A stretch of DNA of 64,000 nt from Desulfoferula mesophila (GTDB taxonomy: Bacteria > Desulfobacterota > Desulfarculia > Desulfarculales > Desulfarculaceae). The translations under genes and the position numbers were made by a program. Positions 51,017 to 60,682 of the stretch are shown here, in pieces. The notes under the pieces were generated by a model. That model saw nothing but the letters and a program-made list of their open reading frames with translations, did not search any database and was not told where the DNA came from. How positions within the stretch are numbered: position 1 is the stretch's first letter; each line of letters opens with the position of its first letter. Location: the NCBI RefSeq assembly GCF_037076455.1, contig NZ_AP028679.1, positions 2,309,501 through 2,373,500 of the forward strand. Direction: 5' to 3'.

Positions 51017-52201
51017 TTGTCCTTGGGGCGTCGCGGCGTGGGCTGGGCGGGCTTGGTTTTGCTCGCGCTGGCCCTGTCCGCGGGTTGCGCCGGCTTGAAC
51101 CCGGCGCCGCCCCGCGCCCTGGCGCCGGGGGATTGGCTGGCCCCGCCCGATCCCCGGCCCCTGAGCCCCGCTGAGTTGCAACAGCGCCTGTCTCGGGCCA
51201 GGGTGGTGCTGGTGGGCGAGCGCCACGACCACCCCGGCCACCACGCCATTCAACTGCAGGTGCTCAAGGCCCTGGCCGCCCAGGGCCCCCTGGTGTTGGG
51301 GGTGGAGTGGCTGGAGCAAGAGGCCCAACCGGCTTGCGACGCCCTGTCCGCCGGCAAGATCAGCCTGGAGGAGTTCCGCGCCCAGGTGCAATGGGATAAA
51401 AAATGGGGCTACCCCTGGAAGATGGCGGCCCCCATCTTTGCCGAGGTGCGCGCCAAAGGCCTCACCCTGGTGGCCCTCAACGCCCCCCAGAGCGTGGTAC
51501 GCCAGGTAGCGGCCAAGGGCCTTAAGTCCCTTACCCCAGAGCAGCGGGCCGAAATCGCCCCGGCGCTTAACCTGGACGATCCGATTTACCGCGAAAAAGT
51601 GGCCCGCCAGTTCGCCTTTCACGGCGTGAAAGATCCCCAGGCCCAGGAAGATTTTTTCGCGGCCCAGGTGGTGCGCGACGAAACCATGGCCCACAACCTG
51701 GCCCTGCGCCTGTATCCCTGGCCCGACGGCGGCAAGCGGGGCCTGGTGCTGGCCGGGGCCGGCCATTTGGCCGGGGATCTAGGCCTGCCCCCGCGCATCG
51801 CCCGGCGCCTGCCCGGGGCCAAGCCCCTGATCATCCTGCCGGTGAGCCCCAAAGGCGCCCAGGCCATGCTGGAGGCCACGCACCTACCGGCCGAGCTGTT
51901 GGCCGTGTCCACGCCGGCCCCTCCCCCGCCGCCGCGCCTGGGCCTGTTACTGCGGGTCAAGAACGGCGGTCTGGTGGTGGAGCGGCTGATCCCGGATAGC
52001 CCGGCCCAAAAGGCGGGGGTACTGCCCGGCGACCTGCTCTTGGCGGTGGACGGCAAACCCCTGACCTCGCCCAAGGGCATCCACGACGCCATCAAGGCCG
52101 CGCCCTTTGCGCCCCACGCCTACCTCCTGGAGCGCGACGGCCGGCGGATCACCATCAAAATTACTCTTTCCCAGCCGGTCCCCACCGCGCGGCCCAAATA
52201 G
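51017..52201 (+). CDS. ChaN-like haem-binding lipoprotein with C-terminal PDZ domain
   Basis: A 394-residue lipoprotein (lipobox LSAGC near residue 24). The middle is a ChaN/DUF399 domain with VVLVGERHDHPGHHAIQ, VEWLEQEAQP and AGAGHLAGDLG. Residues ~305-380 form a PDZ domain (LLLRVKNGGLVVERLIPDSPAQKAGVLPGD seen as IPDSPAQKAG and LAVDGKPL). ChaN binds haem in iron uptake; a PDZ tail suggests coupling to a periplasmic protease or receptor. TTG start is four bases after the M23 gene, so the two are probably coupled. Confidence 0.85.
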   Translation: MSLGRRGVGWAGLVLLALALSAGCAGLNPAPPRALAPGDWLAPPDPRPLSPAELQQRLSRARVVLVGERHDHPGHHAIQLQVLKALAAQGPLVLGVEWLEQEAQPACDALSAGKISLEEFRAQVQWDKKWGYPWKMAAPIFAEVRAKGLTLVALNAPQSVVRQVAAKGLKSLTPEQRAEIAPALNLDDPIYREKVARQFAFHGVKDPQAQEDFFAAQVVRDETMAHNLALRLYPWPDGGKRGLVLAGAGHLAGDLGLPPRIARRLPGAKPLIILPVSPKGAQAMLEATHLPAELLAVSTPAPPPPPRLGLLLRVKNGGLVVERLIPDSPAQKAGVLPGDLLLAVDGKPLTSPKGIHDAIKAAPFAPHAYLLERDGRRITIKITLSQPVPTARPK

Positions 52202-52242
52202 GCCTAGCCTATCTAACTACGTTTTAACTCTGACATTTATCG

Positions 52243-52271
52243 TTGCTTCTCGGCATACGGTTTGCTATAGA
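52243..52271 (+). promoter_or_regulatory. Candidate promoter of the partner-switching module
   Basis: TTGCTT (52243-52248), a 17-base spacer and TATAGA (52266-52271), 77 bases before the STAS gene. Confidence 0.5.
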
Positions 52272-52347
52272 TAGGCAGCCGTGGGCGATTCGTTCGCCCC
52301 GTGGCCGGCCGCAATGTCGGCACGATTAAGGCAAGCCAGGAGAAATA

Positions 52348-52659
52348 ATGGAAGTTAGCGTCGTCGCCAACGACGATCAAGTACGCATCGGCATCGTGGG
52401 CAACATTGATGAACGCGGCGCGGAAGAGGTAAAAAGGCGTTTTTTGGATCTGGACTTAGCCTCGTACAAGCAGGTTGTCCTGGACTTTAGCGGCGTCACC
52501 TTCATCGGCAGCTCCGGCATAGGCAAATTATTGCTCTTATACAAGAACTTGGCCCCGCATGGCGGCACGGTGCGCATAGACAACATGCCCAAGGACATCT
52601 ACAACATGTTCAAGGTGGTCAAGTTGGACAAGATTTTAAAGATATCCCTGGCCCCCTGA
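52348..52659 (+). CDS. STAS-domain anti-sigma-factor antagonist
   Basis: A 103-residue single STAS domain. The phosphorylatable serine region is DFSGVTFIGSSGIGKLLL, matching SpoIIAA/RsbV. Unphosphorylated antagonist binds the kinase and frees its client. The two following genes supply a PP2C phosphatase and a HATPase kinase, giving a complete partner-switch set. Start follows CAGGAGAAATA. Confidence 0.93.
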   Translation: MEVSVVANDDQVRIGIVGNIDERGAEEVKRRFLDLDLASYKQVVLDFSGVTFIGSSGIGKLLLLYKNLAPHGGTVRIDNMPKDIYNMFKVVKLDKILKISLAP

Positions 52660-52792
52660 AACGGTACCGGCCGGGCCGCGATGCTTGCCGGCCTAGCGCA
52701 AATTTGGCCGCGGGCCCATCGACCGGCTGCTAAAAGTTTGCCTCGCGCCGGCGGCCATAATCCGAAAAAACGGACGGGGGGAGCCGCAACCA

Positions 52793-53971
52793 ATGAGCCA
52801 CCAATGGAGTCAGAGTGCCTGGGATCCGCCGTCCTCTATTTTGGTGGTGGATGATTCGGCGCATTATCGCGACTTGCTTACCAACGGCCTCTCCCGGCAT
52901 GGCTATCGTTTTCACGAAGCCGCTCACGGGCTGGAGGCCATCGAGGCCCTGCGCCGTCACCCGGAAATCGACCTGATACTCCTCGACCTGATGATGCCCC
53001 AAATGGACGGCTTCTCTTTCCTGAAGTGGCGCGAAACCCGCCCGGAAATCAGCGATATCCCGGTTATAGTCAACAGCTCCTTGAACGATCCGGATTCCAT
53101 CGCCAAGGTATTGGCCCTGGATTGCTACGGCTATTTCGTTAAGCCCCTGAGCCAGGTGGACCTGGAACTGGTGCTGCCGCTCAAGATTCGCAATGCCATC
53201 AACAGCCGGCGCATGATGGCCGATCTGCGCGCCAAAAACCGGCTGATGGCCGAGGAGTTGGAGATGGCCGCCCGCTACCAGCAATTCCTGCTGCCCAAGC
53301 AGAGACGGCTTCCGGGTGTCCAGGCAGCCTGGTGGTTCCAGCCTTGCCGGGGGGTGGGCGGGGATTATTTCGATTTTTTCGAGCTGCCCGGCGGAGACCT
53401 GGGTCTGGTGATGGCCGACGTTTCCGGTCATGGCGTAGCCTCGGCCATGACCGCCAGCATTCTCAAGGCCTTGATTCCCCGCTACCTCAGCGAGCATCAT
53501 TCCCCTGCCGCGGTGCTGGGACTCTTGAACGAGGATCTTCTGCGTCTAACCCCGGATGACGTGTTCGTCACCACTTTTCTGGGCCGTTATGCCCCTCTTA
53601 CCAAGGAGTTGCGCTGGAGCCTGGCCGGTCATCCCTGCCCCCTGCTGCAAGAAGCCGAGGGAGAAATGGTAGCACTGGAGCAGTCCAGTCCCTTCCTGGG
53701 GGTGTTTTCAAAAGACCAGCCCCTGTTAAAATATTGTGATAGGAGTTGCACATTGCGCGAAGGCCAGCGTCTGGTGGTGTACACGGACGGATTGTTGGAC
53801 ACCGCCGGCGACCAGGGCAAGCCCAAGGGTAGGCAGCGCCTGGAACAGATGCTCAGGCAACACCGCGACCTGAGCGCCGGCCAACTGACCAGGAAATTGG
53901 CCGCCCAGCTAAACCGGAGTAACGGAGATTACCCTTCAGATGACATAGCCGTAATCATCATGGATTTCTAA
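52793..53971 (+). CDS. Response regulator with PP2C/SpoIIE phosphatase output (RsbU-like)
   Basis: A 392-residue protein. Residues ~15-130 are a receiver domain (ILVVDDSAHYRDLL, phospho-Asp in LLDLMMPQMDG, Lys in VKPL). A linker helix with AARYQQFLLPKQRRLPG leads to a PP2C/SpoIIE domain with GVGGDYFDFFELPGGDLGLVMADVSGHG and VTTFLGRY, and DDIAVIIMDF. It would dephosphorylate the STAS antagonist when the receiver is phosphorylated. No histidine kinase is adjacent. Confidence 0.93.
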   Translation: MSHQWSQSAWDPPSSILVVDDSAHYRDLLTNGLSRHGYRFHEAAHGLEAIEALRRHPEIDLILLDLMMPQMDGFSFLKWRETRPEISDIPVIVNSSLNDPDSIAKVLALDCYGYFVKPLSQVDLELVLPLKIRNAINSRRMMADLRAKNRLMAEELEMAARYQQFLLPKQRRLPGVQAAWWFQPCRGVGGDYFDFFELPGGDLGLVMADVSGHGVASAMTASILKALIPRYLSEHHSPAAVLGLLNEDLLRLTPDDVFVTTFLGRYAPLTKELRWSLAGHPCPLLQEAEGEMVALEQSSPFLGVFSKDQPLLKYCDRSCTLREGQRLVVYTDGLLDTAGDQGKPKGRQRLEQMLRQHRDLSAGQLTRKLAAQLNRSNGDYPSDDIAVIIMDF

Positions 53972-54838
53972 ATGTCACAAAAGGTCTGCAACGAGACGAT
54001 CGCCTTGCCCCAGGAAAATTACCATATTTTGGTCGTGGACGATGAGTCCATGATCATCGAGCTGCTTTTCAAGCTGCTCTCTGCCAAAGGTTATGAGGTT
54101 TCCACCTCCACCAATGGCCGGGAGGCCCTGGAATTTTTACGGGGCCACGCCTGTGATCTGGTCATTACCGACGTGCGCATGCCTTATCTGGACGGCCTGC
54201 AACTGCTCAAGGCCGTCAAGGACATGAACCCCCGCCTGCCGGTGATCATGATAAGCGGCTACGACGAAGCCGCCGTGGTGTTGGACGCCCTCAAGGCCGG
54301 CGCGGAAAACTTCCTGGCCAAGCCGCTCAACCTGGATATTCTGGATCAGGTCATCGGCAAAACCCTAAGCCTGGCCAGCATCCGCCCCAGGGGATGCTCC
54401 TTGCCCTCGGTGCGCCAGACCACCTACATGCGCTCCCCCAGCCAGCCGGGATGCGTGCAGGATATGGTTTATCAGATATCCTTGTCCGCGGTGGCCGTGG
54501 GCTTTGCCGATAACGACTTGGAAAACAACGTCAAGCTGGCCCTGGCCGAGGCCATCACCAACGCCATGGAACACGGCAACCTGTGGGACGAGGACAAGTT
54601 CGTGGAAGTTGACGTCGACTTGGACGGCAACACGCTGCGGGCCACGGTGCGCGACGAAGGGCCCGGTTTCGACTACAACGGACTGCTCAATCCCACTTCC
54701 AACGAACACCTCATGAGCGAGAGGGGGCGGGGCATTTTCCTGGCCAACGCCATCATGGACGAAGTGAGCTTCAACCAGATCGGCAATCAGGTAACCCTGG
54801 TCAAGCGCCGGCCCCCCCTAGCCGCCGAAAACGATTGA
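53972..54838 (+). CDS. Response regulator with HATPase (RsbW/SpoIIAB-like) output
   Basis: A 288-residue protein. Residues ~18-130 are a receiver domain (ILVVDDESMIIELL, phospho-Asp in LVITDVRMPYLDG, Lys in AKPL). The C-terminal part is a HATPase_c serine kinase with the N box AEAITNAMEHGN, G1 box VRDEGPGFDY and MSERGRGIFLANAIMD. It should act as anti-sigma kinase. It starts directly after the upstream stop (TAAATG). No sigma-factor gene follows, so its target is encoded elsewhere. Confidence 0.92.
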   Translation: MSQKVCNETIALPQENYHILVVDDESMIIELLFKLLSAKGYEVSTSTNGREALEFLRGHACDLVITDVRMPYLDGLQLLKAVKDMNPRLPVIMISGYDEAAVVLDALKAGAENFLAKPLNLDILDQVIGKTLSLASIRPRGCSLPSVRQTTYMRSPSQPGCVQDMVYQISLSAVAVGFADNDLENNVKLALAEAITNAMEHGNLWDEDKFVEVDVDLDGNTLRATVRDEGPGFDYNGLLNPTSNEHLMSERGRGIFLANAIMDEVSFNQIGNQVTLVKRRPPLAAEND

Positions 54839-54842
54839 CATC

Positions 54843-55355
54843 ATGGCCAAACCCGTCACCCCCCGTTTTTGCGCTTCCTGCGGCGGCGCCCTTTTGGCCA
54901 CCAAGGGCCTCAACGCCGGTGGAGCCCCCTTTGTCTGCTCCTCCTGCGGCCTGCCGGTTTATGAAGACCCCAAGGTGGCCGCCGCCGTGGTGGTGCGCAC
55001 CGAGGAGGGTATACTTTTGCTGCGCCGGGCCCAGAGGGACCGCGCCTACGGCAAGTGGATTTTGCCCGGCGGCCACGTGGACCGCGGCGAGGTGGTCCTG
55101 GAGGCCGCCCGGCGCGAGGTGCTGGAGGAGACCGGCCTGCGGGTGGAGATGACCGGCCTGTTGGACGTCTACTCCTATACAAACTACCCCTGGGTGCTGG
55201 TGGTCTACACCGCCACCGCCAACGGCGGCCGCCTGCGGCCCAGCCCCGAGGCCCTGGAGATAAAAGCCTTCAACCAAGAAGAAGTGCCTTGGGACGAGTT
55301 GGGCTACGAATCCACGGCCCACGCCCTACGGGACTATATCGCCCGACTTTCCTGA
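54843..55355 (+). CDS. Nudix hydrolase with N-terminal zinc ribbon
   Basis: A 170-residue protein. Two CxxC pairs (FCASCGGA and FVCSSCGLP) form a zinc ribbon, then a Nudix domain with GGHVDRGEVVLEAARREVLEETG (Nudix box; key residues G, E, RE, EE, G). The zinc ribbon before Nudix recalls NudC/NADH pyrophosphatase, but the protein is shorter and lacks the N-terminal NudC domain, and no SQPWPFP-like signature is seen. Substrate is an unspecified nucleoside diphosphate derivative. Confidence 0.88.
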   Translation: MAKPVTPRFCASCGGALLATKGLNAGGAPFVCSSCGLPVYEDPKVAAAVVVRTEEGILLLRRAQRDRAYGKWILPGGHVDRGEVVLEAARREVLEETGLRVEMTGLLDVYSYTNYPWVLVVYTATANGGRLRPSPEALEIKAFNQEEVPWDELGYESTAHALRDYIARLS

Positions 55356-55436
55356 GACCCTAGCGCCCTTGCCAAGGCCGCGCGCTGCTGGTATTTTCTC
55401 CTACCGAGAAAATGCCTTTTAGGAGATTGTTTAGTT

Positions 55437-56729
55437 ATGCGCCTCAATCCAGAGAAGATCGCCGACCTGAGCCCGGAGCGTCTGGACAGCATCCTGCGCC
55501 GTTCCATGCAGGACGTTTCGGAAATTTACAACTCCACCAAGACCATCCTGGACGACATCCGCCAACGGGGCGACGCCGTCAACGTGGAGCACTACCTCAA
55601 ACTCAAGGGCGATCTAAAGGCCGAGCATTTCCTGGTCACTCCTCAGGAGATCGAGGACGCCTATCGTCAGGTGCCCGACGAGGTGGTCAAGCACCTCAAG
55701 ATCGCGGCCAAGAACATCGTCACCTTCCACACCGCCCAGTTGGACCGGCCCCAGTGGCAGATGGAAGTGATGCCCGGCATCATCGCCGGCCGCAAGAACA
55801 CCCCCCTGGACTCGGCGGGTTGTTACGTGCCCGGCCGCCGGGCGGCCTACCCCTCCAGCGTGTTGATGACCATCCTGCCCGCCGTGGTGGCCGGGGTCAA
55901 ACGCGTGGTGGTGACCACCCCGCCCGATGAAGGCCTGGTGGCCAACCCCTACACCCTGGTGGCCTGCGACATCGCCGGGGTCAAGGAGGTCTACAAGCTG
56001 GGCGGGCCCTGGGCCGTGGGCGCCCTGGCCTATGGCACCGACACCATCACCAAGGTGGCCAAAATCGTGGGACCGGGCAACAAGTACGTGACCGCGGCCA
56101 AGATGCTGGTCTACGGCCAGGTGGATATCGACTCCCCGGCCGGTCCCTCCGAGGCCCTGCTCTTGGCCGATTCCACCGGGCGGCCCGAGTTTTTGGCCCT
56201 GGACTTCCTAAGCCAGGTGGAGCACGACCCCGACGCGGCGGCGGTGCTGGTCACCGACGACCCCGGGCTGGCCCAGGCGGTGTGCGACGAGATCGAGCGC
56301 CTCTACCCCACCATGCCCCGCACCGAGATCATGGACCAGGCCATGCGCTACTGCGCGATTCTGGTGGCCGAGGACATGGAAGCGGCCCTGGAGTTCACCA
56401 ACACCTACGCGGCCGAGCACCTGGAAATAGTCACCGCCGACCCCTTCCTGACCTTGCAGAAGGTGCGCCACGCGGGCAGCATCTTCATGGGTCCCTGGGC
56501 CCCGGTGCCGGTGGGCGACTACGCCAGCGGCACCAACCACGTATTGCCCACCGGCCAGGCGGCCCTGAGCTTCAGCGGCCTGAGCGTGGACGACTTCATC
56601 AAGAAGCCCACCTACCAGTACCTGACCAAAGAGGGTCTGGCCTCCCTGGGCACCACCATCACCACCCTGGCCGAGGCCGAGGGACTGCCCATCCACGCCA
56701 TGTGCATCAGAAAGCGCCTGGAAAGCTAG
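55437..56729 (+). CDS. hisD: Histidinol dehydrogenase
   Basis: Zn-dependent NAD enzyme for the last two steps of histidine synthesis, 430 residues. Landmarks: [34 protein letters not shown]-like [32 protein letters not shown] and YAAEHLEI. Length is normal. No other his genes are beside it, so the pathway is dispersed. Start is preceded by AGGAG. A strong terminator follows. Confidence 0.96.
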   Translation: MRLNPEKIADLSPERLDSILRRSMQDVSEIYNSTKTILDDIRQRGDAVNVEHYLKLKGDLKAEHFLVTPQEIEDAYRQVPDEVVKHLKIAAKNIVTFHTAQLDRPQWQMEVMPGIIAGRKNTPLDSAGCYVPGRRAAYPSSVLMTILPAVVAGVKRVVVTTPPDEGLVANPYTLVACDIAGVKEVYKLGGPWAVGALAYGTDTITKVAKIVGPGNKYVTAAKMLVYGQVDIDSPAGPSEALLLADSTGRPEFLALDFLSQVEHDPDAAAVLVTDDPGLAQAVCDEIERLYPTMPRTEIMDQAMRYCAILVAEDMEAALEFTNTYAAEHLEIVTADPFLTLQKVRHAGSIFMGPWAPVPVGDYASGTNHVLPTGQAALSFSGLSVDDFIKKPTYQYLTKEGLASLGTTITTLAEAEGLPIHAMCIRKRLES

Positions 56730-56750
56730 GCGCGCTCCCCTAGACGCCAC

Positions 56751-56785
56751 CGCCGCCGGTCACCCGACCGGCGGCGTTTTTTTTT
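56751..56785 (+). terminator. Intrinsic terminator after hisD
   Basis: CGCCGCCGGT (56751-56760) is the exact inverse of ACCGGCGGCG (56767-56776) with a 6-base loop and nine T residues after it. It separates hisD from the lpt cluster. Confidence 0.95.
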
Positions 56786-57111
56786 GGGGGGAGGCCCGGA
56801 ACCTTGAAGCAGGTTCCATAGCCACCACCTACCCTCGCGGGCGGCCTTTGGGGCCAAAAGCGATAAAAGATACCCCACGGGAGAATTTAGCCTCCCTCCA
56901 AGGGCCATTCAGGCAACGTCATGTGTCCTTTTCATGGGTTTTCGCCTTTGTCAATGCTTATTTGGCTCTGCATGCAAGAATTTTGCCTTTACCCGCTAGG
57001 GCCCACTATATATACTTGGGGCGCGGGAACTTGGCTTCAAGGGCCATATGTGCCGGGGTTAGCCCCGCGCCCGCGGAGAACGCCCACGCGGGCGGCTAGT
57101 GAGGGAGTAGC
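56786..57111. other. Non-coding region upstream of the lpt-rpoN cluster
   Basis: About 325 bases without a credible gene. It contains the promoter listed at 56988-57016 and otherwise no repeat or hairpin of note; an 83-codon open frame (56848-57099) lacks a ribosome-binding site and looks non-coding. Confidence 0.65.
56988..57016 (+). promoter_or_regulatory. Promoter of the lptC-lptA-lptB-rpoN cluster
   Basis: TTTACC (56988-56993), a 17-base spacer and TATACT (57011-57016), five of six matches in the -10. Transcription would start near 57023, 89 bases before lptC. Confidence 0.65.
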
Positions 57112-57705
57112 TTGAAGCGTCTTAGATGGATCATCCTGGCCGTGCTGGCGGCTATCGTGGTCGGCGCCGGCGCGGCGGCCTTGCTGCATCAGCCGACTCA
57201 GCTTCCCGTCATCAAGGCCGGCGACGCCGCGCCCACCGACAGCGACGGCCGTCCACGCCTCAGGGGTCTCAAATACACCCACGTGGAAAACGGCGTGCGC
57301 AAGTGGAGCCTCAAGGCCGAGAAGGCCCGCTATGAGGACAAAAAGGGCCAAGTCTACCTGGATCAGGTAGAGGTGGAGTTCTACCAGGAAAAAGGCGGCC
57401 CCATATACCTTTCCGGTGATGAGGGCATCTACAACCAGAAGACCCACACCATCACCCTGAAGGGTCACGTGGACGGGCGCACCACCGACGGAAACCGTCT
57501 GACGACCTCGGTGATCACTTATCGAGAAAAGGACAAAACCGCCGACACCGACGCCGAGGTGACCATCCAGGGCAAGCAGTACAAGGTGGTGGGCCAGGGC
57601 ATGTTGGTCTTGGTGGAAAAAAACAAGGTGATCCTCAAAAAGAAGGTTCGTTCCACCTTCACCCCCCAGGGCGACGGCCCGCCGCCCGGGGTAATGGTGG
57701 AGTGA
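57112..57705 (+). CDS. lptC: LPS export protein LptC
   Basis: Single-pass inner-membrane protein linking the LptBFG transporter to LptA. One N-terminal helix (about residues 4-24) and a periplasmic beta-jellyroll domain with YTHVENGVRKWSLKAEKARYED and GPIYLSGDEGIYNQKTHTITL, 197 residues as usual. It starts at TTG after GGGAGTA. The TTG reading matches the family head (KRLRWIILAV). Confidence 0.9.
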   Translation: MKRLRWIILAVLAAIVVGAGAAALLHQPTQLPVIKAGDAAPTDSDGRPRLRGLKYTHVENGVRKWSLKAEKARYEDKKGQVYLDQVEVEFYQEKGGPIYLSGDEGIYNQKTHTITLKGHVDGRTTDGNRLTTSVITYREKDKTADTDAEVTIQGKQYKVVGQGMLVLVEKNKVILKKKVRSTFTPQGDGPPPGVMVE

Positions 57706-57744
57706 AAATATGATTTGTCTCATCAGTTCCGAGGAGAGAGGGTT

Positions 57745-58308
57745 ATGAGTCGACTGCCGTTTTTCGCCACAGTGTTGATCCTTTGTCTGGCTCTTGCCGG
57801 TTTCGCGGGGGCCGCCACCATGCCCATGGCCTCCAACGACCAGCCCATCCACGTGGTGTCCGACTCTTTGGAGGTGGACAACAAAGCCCAGGTCGCCAAT
57901 TTCATCGGTAAGGTCAAGGCGGTGCAGGGCGACGTCAAGATCACCTGCGACAAGTTGAGCGTGTATTACGATCAGGACGCCAAGGACCAGCCCAAGGCCA
58001 AGGGCGCGGCCGGCGAAGGCATGCTGGACGGCGGCGGCAAGGTGCGCAAGGTGGTGGCCAGCGGCCACGTGAAGGTGGTGCAAAAGGACCGTATCGCCGT
58101 GGGACGCCAGGCCACCTACTGGGCCGGGGGCCGCAAGATGCTCCTGGAAGGCCAGGCCACCGTCTGGCGCGGCAAGAACCAGATCTCCGGCGAGCAGATC
58201 ACCGTGTTCCTGGATCAGGACCGCGCCGTGGTGCACGGCCAGCCCGGCAAGCGGGTGTCGGTGACCATCACCCCCAATTCCTTGAAGACCCAAGAGAAGA
58301 AAAAGTAG
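57745..58308 (+). CDS. lptA: LPS-binding periplasmic protein LptA
   Basis: Forms the periplasmic bridge that carries LPS to the outer membrane. A signal peptide (cleavage near AGA-A, residue 23) and a beta-jellyroll with [23 protein letters not shown] and [22 protein letters not shown] and a final [10 protein letters not shown]. 187 residues. ATG 57745 is used because it follows GAGGAGAG and begins the signal peptide; ten extra codons upstream are in frame. Confidence 0.92.
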   Translation: MSRLPFFATVLILCLALAGFAGAATMPMASNDQPIHVVSDSLEVDNKAQVANFIGKVKAVQGDVKITCDKLSVYYDQDAKDQPKAKGAAGEGMLDGGGKVRKVVASGHVKVVQKDRIAVGRQATYWAGGRKMLLEGQATVWRGKNQISGEQITVFLDQDRAVVHGQPGKRVSVTITPNSLKTQEKKK

Positions 58309-58315
58309 AGACGCC

Positions 58316-59038
58316 GTGCCCTGTCTGCGCCTGGAAAACATGGTCAAGATCTACGGCGGACGCCGGGTGGTGGACGGCGTATCCCTGCAGGTGCGCGACC
58401 GCGAGATCGTGGGGCTCTTGGGCCCCAACGGCGCGGGAAAGACCACCTCGTTCTACATGACCGTGGGCCTCATCCGGCCCAACGAGGGGCGGGTGCTCCT
58501 GGACGACAAGGACATCACCGAGTTGCCCATGTACCAGCGCGCCCGTCTAGGTATAAGCTACCTTCCCCAGGAGTCGAGCATCTTCCGCAAGCTGACCGTG
58601 GAAGAAAACGTGCGGGGCATCCTGGAGACTCTGGACATCAGCGAGGCCGAGGAAGAAGCGCGCCTGGAGCGCCTGTTGGGCGATCTGGGCGTAGCCCATC
58701 TCAGGCGCAACCGGGCCTTCAGCCTTTCGGGCGGCGAACGGCGCCGGGTGGAGATCACCCGCCTGTTGGTAACCGATCCTTGCTTCATTTTGTTGGACGA
58801 GCCTTTTGCGGGCATCGATCCCCTGGCGGTGGCTGATCTGCAAAACATCATCCGTCAACTCAAGGACCGGGGTATCGGCATACTCATCAGCGACCACAAC
58901 GTGCGCGAGACCTTGGGCGTGTGCGACCGGGCCTACATCGTCAGTTCCGGCAACTTGATCGAAGAAGGCACCCCCGAAGACATCGCCTGCAGCGAAGTGG
59001 CGCGACGCATTTACCTGGGAGAGCAGTTCAAGCTGTAA
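58316..59038 (+). CDS. lptB: LPS export ABC transporter ATPase LptB
   Basis: 240-residue ATPase powering LPS extraction. Walker [11 protein letters not shown]-loop [11 protein letters not shown], signature [11 protein letters not shown], Walker [16 protein letters not shown] and H-loop SDHNVRE match LptB closely. It starts at GTG seven bases after lptA. LptF and LptG are not in the window. Confidence 0.97.
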   Translation: MPCLRLENMVKIYGGRRVVDGVSLQVRDREIVGLLGPNGAGKTTSFYMTVGLIRPNEGRVLLDDKDITELPMYQRARLGISYLPQESSIFRKLTVEENVRGILETLDISEAEEEARLERLLGDLGVAHLRRNRAFSLSGGERRRVEITRLLVTDPCFILLDEPFAGIDPLAVADLQNIIRQLKDRGIGILISDHNVRETLGVCDRAYIVSSGNLIEEGTPEDIACSEVARRIYLGEQFKL

Positions 59039-59044
59039 AGCAAC

Positions 59045-60592
59045 ATGGCTCTGGAGATCAAACAAAGTCTGAAACTCAGCCAGCAACTGGTGATGACTCC
59101 CCAGTTGCAGCAGGCCATCAAACTGTTGCAGCTCAACCGCCTGGAGTTGGCCGAGACCATCAACCAGGAGCTCCTGGAAAATCCCCTGCTGGAGATAACC
59201 GAAGAAACCACCCAGGACGTGGAGCAGGCCGAGCTGGACGCCGGGGCCGAGCCCGAGAGCGACCTGGCCCTGCGCTCCGACGGCCAGGAAAGCGAGGGGT
59301 CCGGCGAGGGAGATGATTCAGGCTCATCCGAGGCCGCCGCCGAAGTCCCCTCCGAGCGCGAGGTGGAGGTGGACGGCCAGGTCAACGAGGAGTTCGACTG
59401 GGAGAACTACCTGGGCGAGTATTCCTCTGGCGGCACCGGCTACGAGAGCATCGTGCGCGAGGACAAGGACGCCCCCGCCTACGAAAACATGATCTCCAGC
59501 CCCCCTTCCCTGCGCGAGCATCTCCTGGAACAGCTGAGCATGACCGGGCTGGGGCCCGAGGAGCTGCGGGTGGGCGAGGTCATCATCGAGTCCCTGGACG
59601 CGGACGGCTACCTGCCCCTGGGGGTGGAGGAACTGGCCCAGGTGTCGGGCACCGACGCGGAGACCGCCGAGCGCACCCTGGTGGTGATCCAGGGCTTCGA
59701 TCCCACCGGAGTGGCCGCCCGGGACCTGCGCGAGTGCCTGCTAATCCAGGCCCGGGAGCTGTACCCGGACGACGAGGTGCTCCTGGCCATCATCTCCGAC
59801 CACCTGCAGGACCTGGAGCGCCGCCGCTATCAGGCCATCGTCAAGAAGCTCAAGATCGACATGGACCGGGTGGCCCAGGCCCTGGAGGCCATCCGCTGCC
59901 TGGACCCCCGCCCCGGCCAGGCCCTGAACAACGAGCAGGCCCAGTACATCACCCCGGACATCTATGTCTACAAGGTGGACGGGGAGTTCGTGATCATGCT
60001 CAACGAGGACGGCCTGCCCAAGCTGAGGGTCAACAACTTCTACCGCGAGTCCCTGGCCCTGGGCGGCGACGCCGAGGCCAAGGAATACGTGCGGGGCAAG
60101 CTCAGAAGCGCCCTGTGGCTCATCCGCTCCATCCACCAACGCCAGCGCACCATCTACAAGGTCACCGAGTCCATCATCAAGTTCCAGCGGGAATTTTTTG
60201 ATAAGGGCATCACCAGGCTCAAGCCCCTGGTGCTCAGGGACGTGGCCGAGGACGTGGGCATGCACGAGTCCACCATCAGCCGGGTGACCACCAACAAGTA
60301 CATGCACACCCCCCAGGGAGTGTTCGAGCTGAAGTTTTTCTTCAACAGCGGAATAAACCGCTTCCAGGGCCAGGCCATGGCCTCCGAGGCGGTAAAGGAT
60401 CGCATCCGGCGCGTCATTGCCGAGGAAGACTCTGCCAAACCTTTGTCCGATCAGGCCATCGCCGAAATCTTGGAGCGAGAAGACATCGACATTGCTCGAC
60501 GAACAGTGGCAAAGTATAGAGAGATGCTTGGCATCCTGCCCTCAAGCCGACGGCGGCAGGTACTCAAGGCCGCGGGCAAGGCCAAGGGGTAA
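59045..60592 (+). CDS. rpoN: RNA polymerase sigma-54 factor
   Basis: 515 residues. N-terminal Gln-rich activator region (LKLSQQLVMTPQLQQAIKLLQL), an acidic linker near residues 60-115, the core-binding region, the HTH-type DNA-binding domain with ESTISRVTTNKYMHTPQGVFELK and the C-terminal RpoN box ARRTVAKYREML. The standard lptB-rpoN-hpf-ptsN-rapZ order follows. Sigma-54 genes that it serves cannot be inferred here. Confidence 0.97.
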   Translation: MALEIKQSLKLSQQLVMTPQLQQAIKLLQLNRLELAETINQELLENPLLEITEETTQDVEQAELDAGAEPESDLALRSDGQESEGSGEGDDSGSSEAAAEVPSEREVEVDGQVNEEFDWENYLGEYSSGGTGYESIVREDKDAPAYENMISSPPSLREHLLEQLSMTGLGPEELRVGEVIIESLDADGYLPLGVEELAQVSGTDAETAERTLVVIQGFDPTGVAARDLRECLLIQARELYPDDEVLLAIISDHLQDLERRRYQAIVKKLKIDMDRVAQALEAIRCLDPRPGQALNNEQAQYITPDIYVYKVDGEFVIMLNEDGLPKLRVNNFYRESLALGGDAEAKEYVRGKLRSALWLIRSIHQRQRTIYKVTESIIKFQREFFDKGITRLKPLVLRDVAEDVGMHESTISRVTTNKYMHTPQGVFELKFFFNSGINRFQGQAMASEAVKDRIRRVIAEEDSAKPLSDQAIAEILEREDIDIARRTVAKYREMLGILPSSRRRQVLKAAGKAKG

Positions 60593-60682
60593 AAAGGTCG
60601 TTGACAAGCATCCGACTGAGGGGTAAGGCACATATTCACCAATTTGGCAGCTTAGATTTTTGAAGCAAGGAGAAGGCCAAAT

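Noticed and set aside
60636-60660. Sigma-54 promoter before hpf (TTGGCAGCTTAGATTTTTG)
   Set aside because: No GC at the -12 position; resemblance is limited to TTGGCA.
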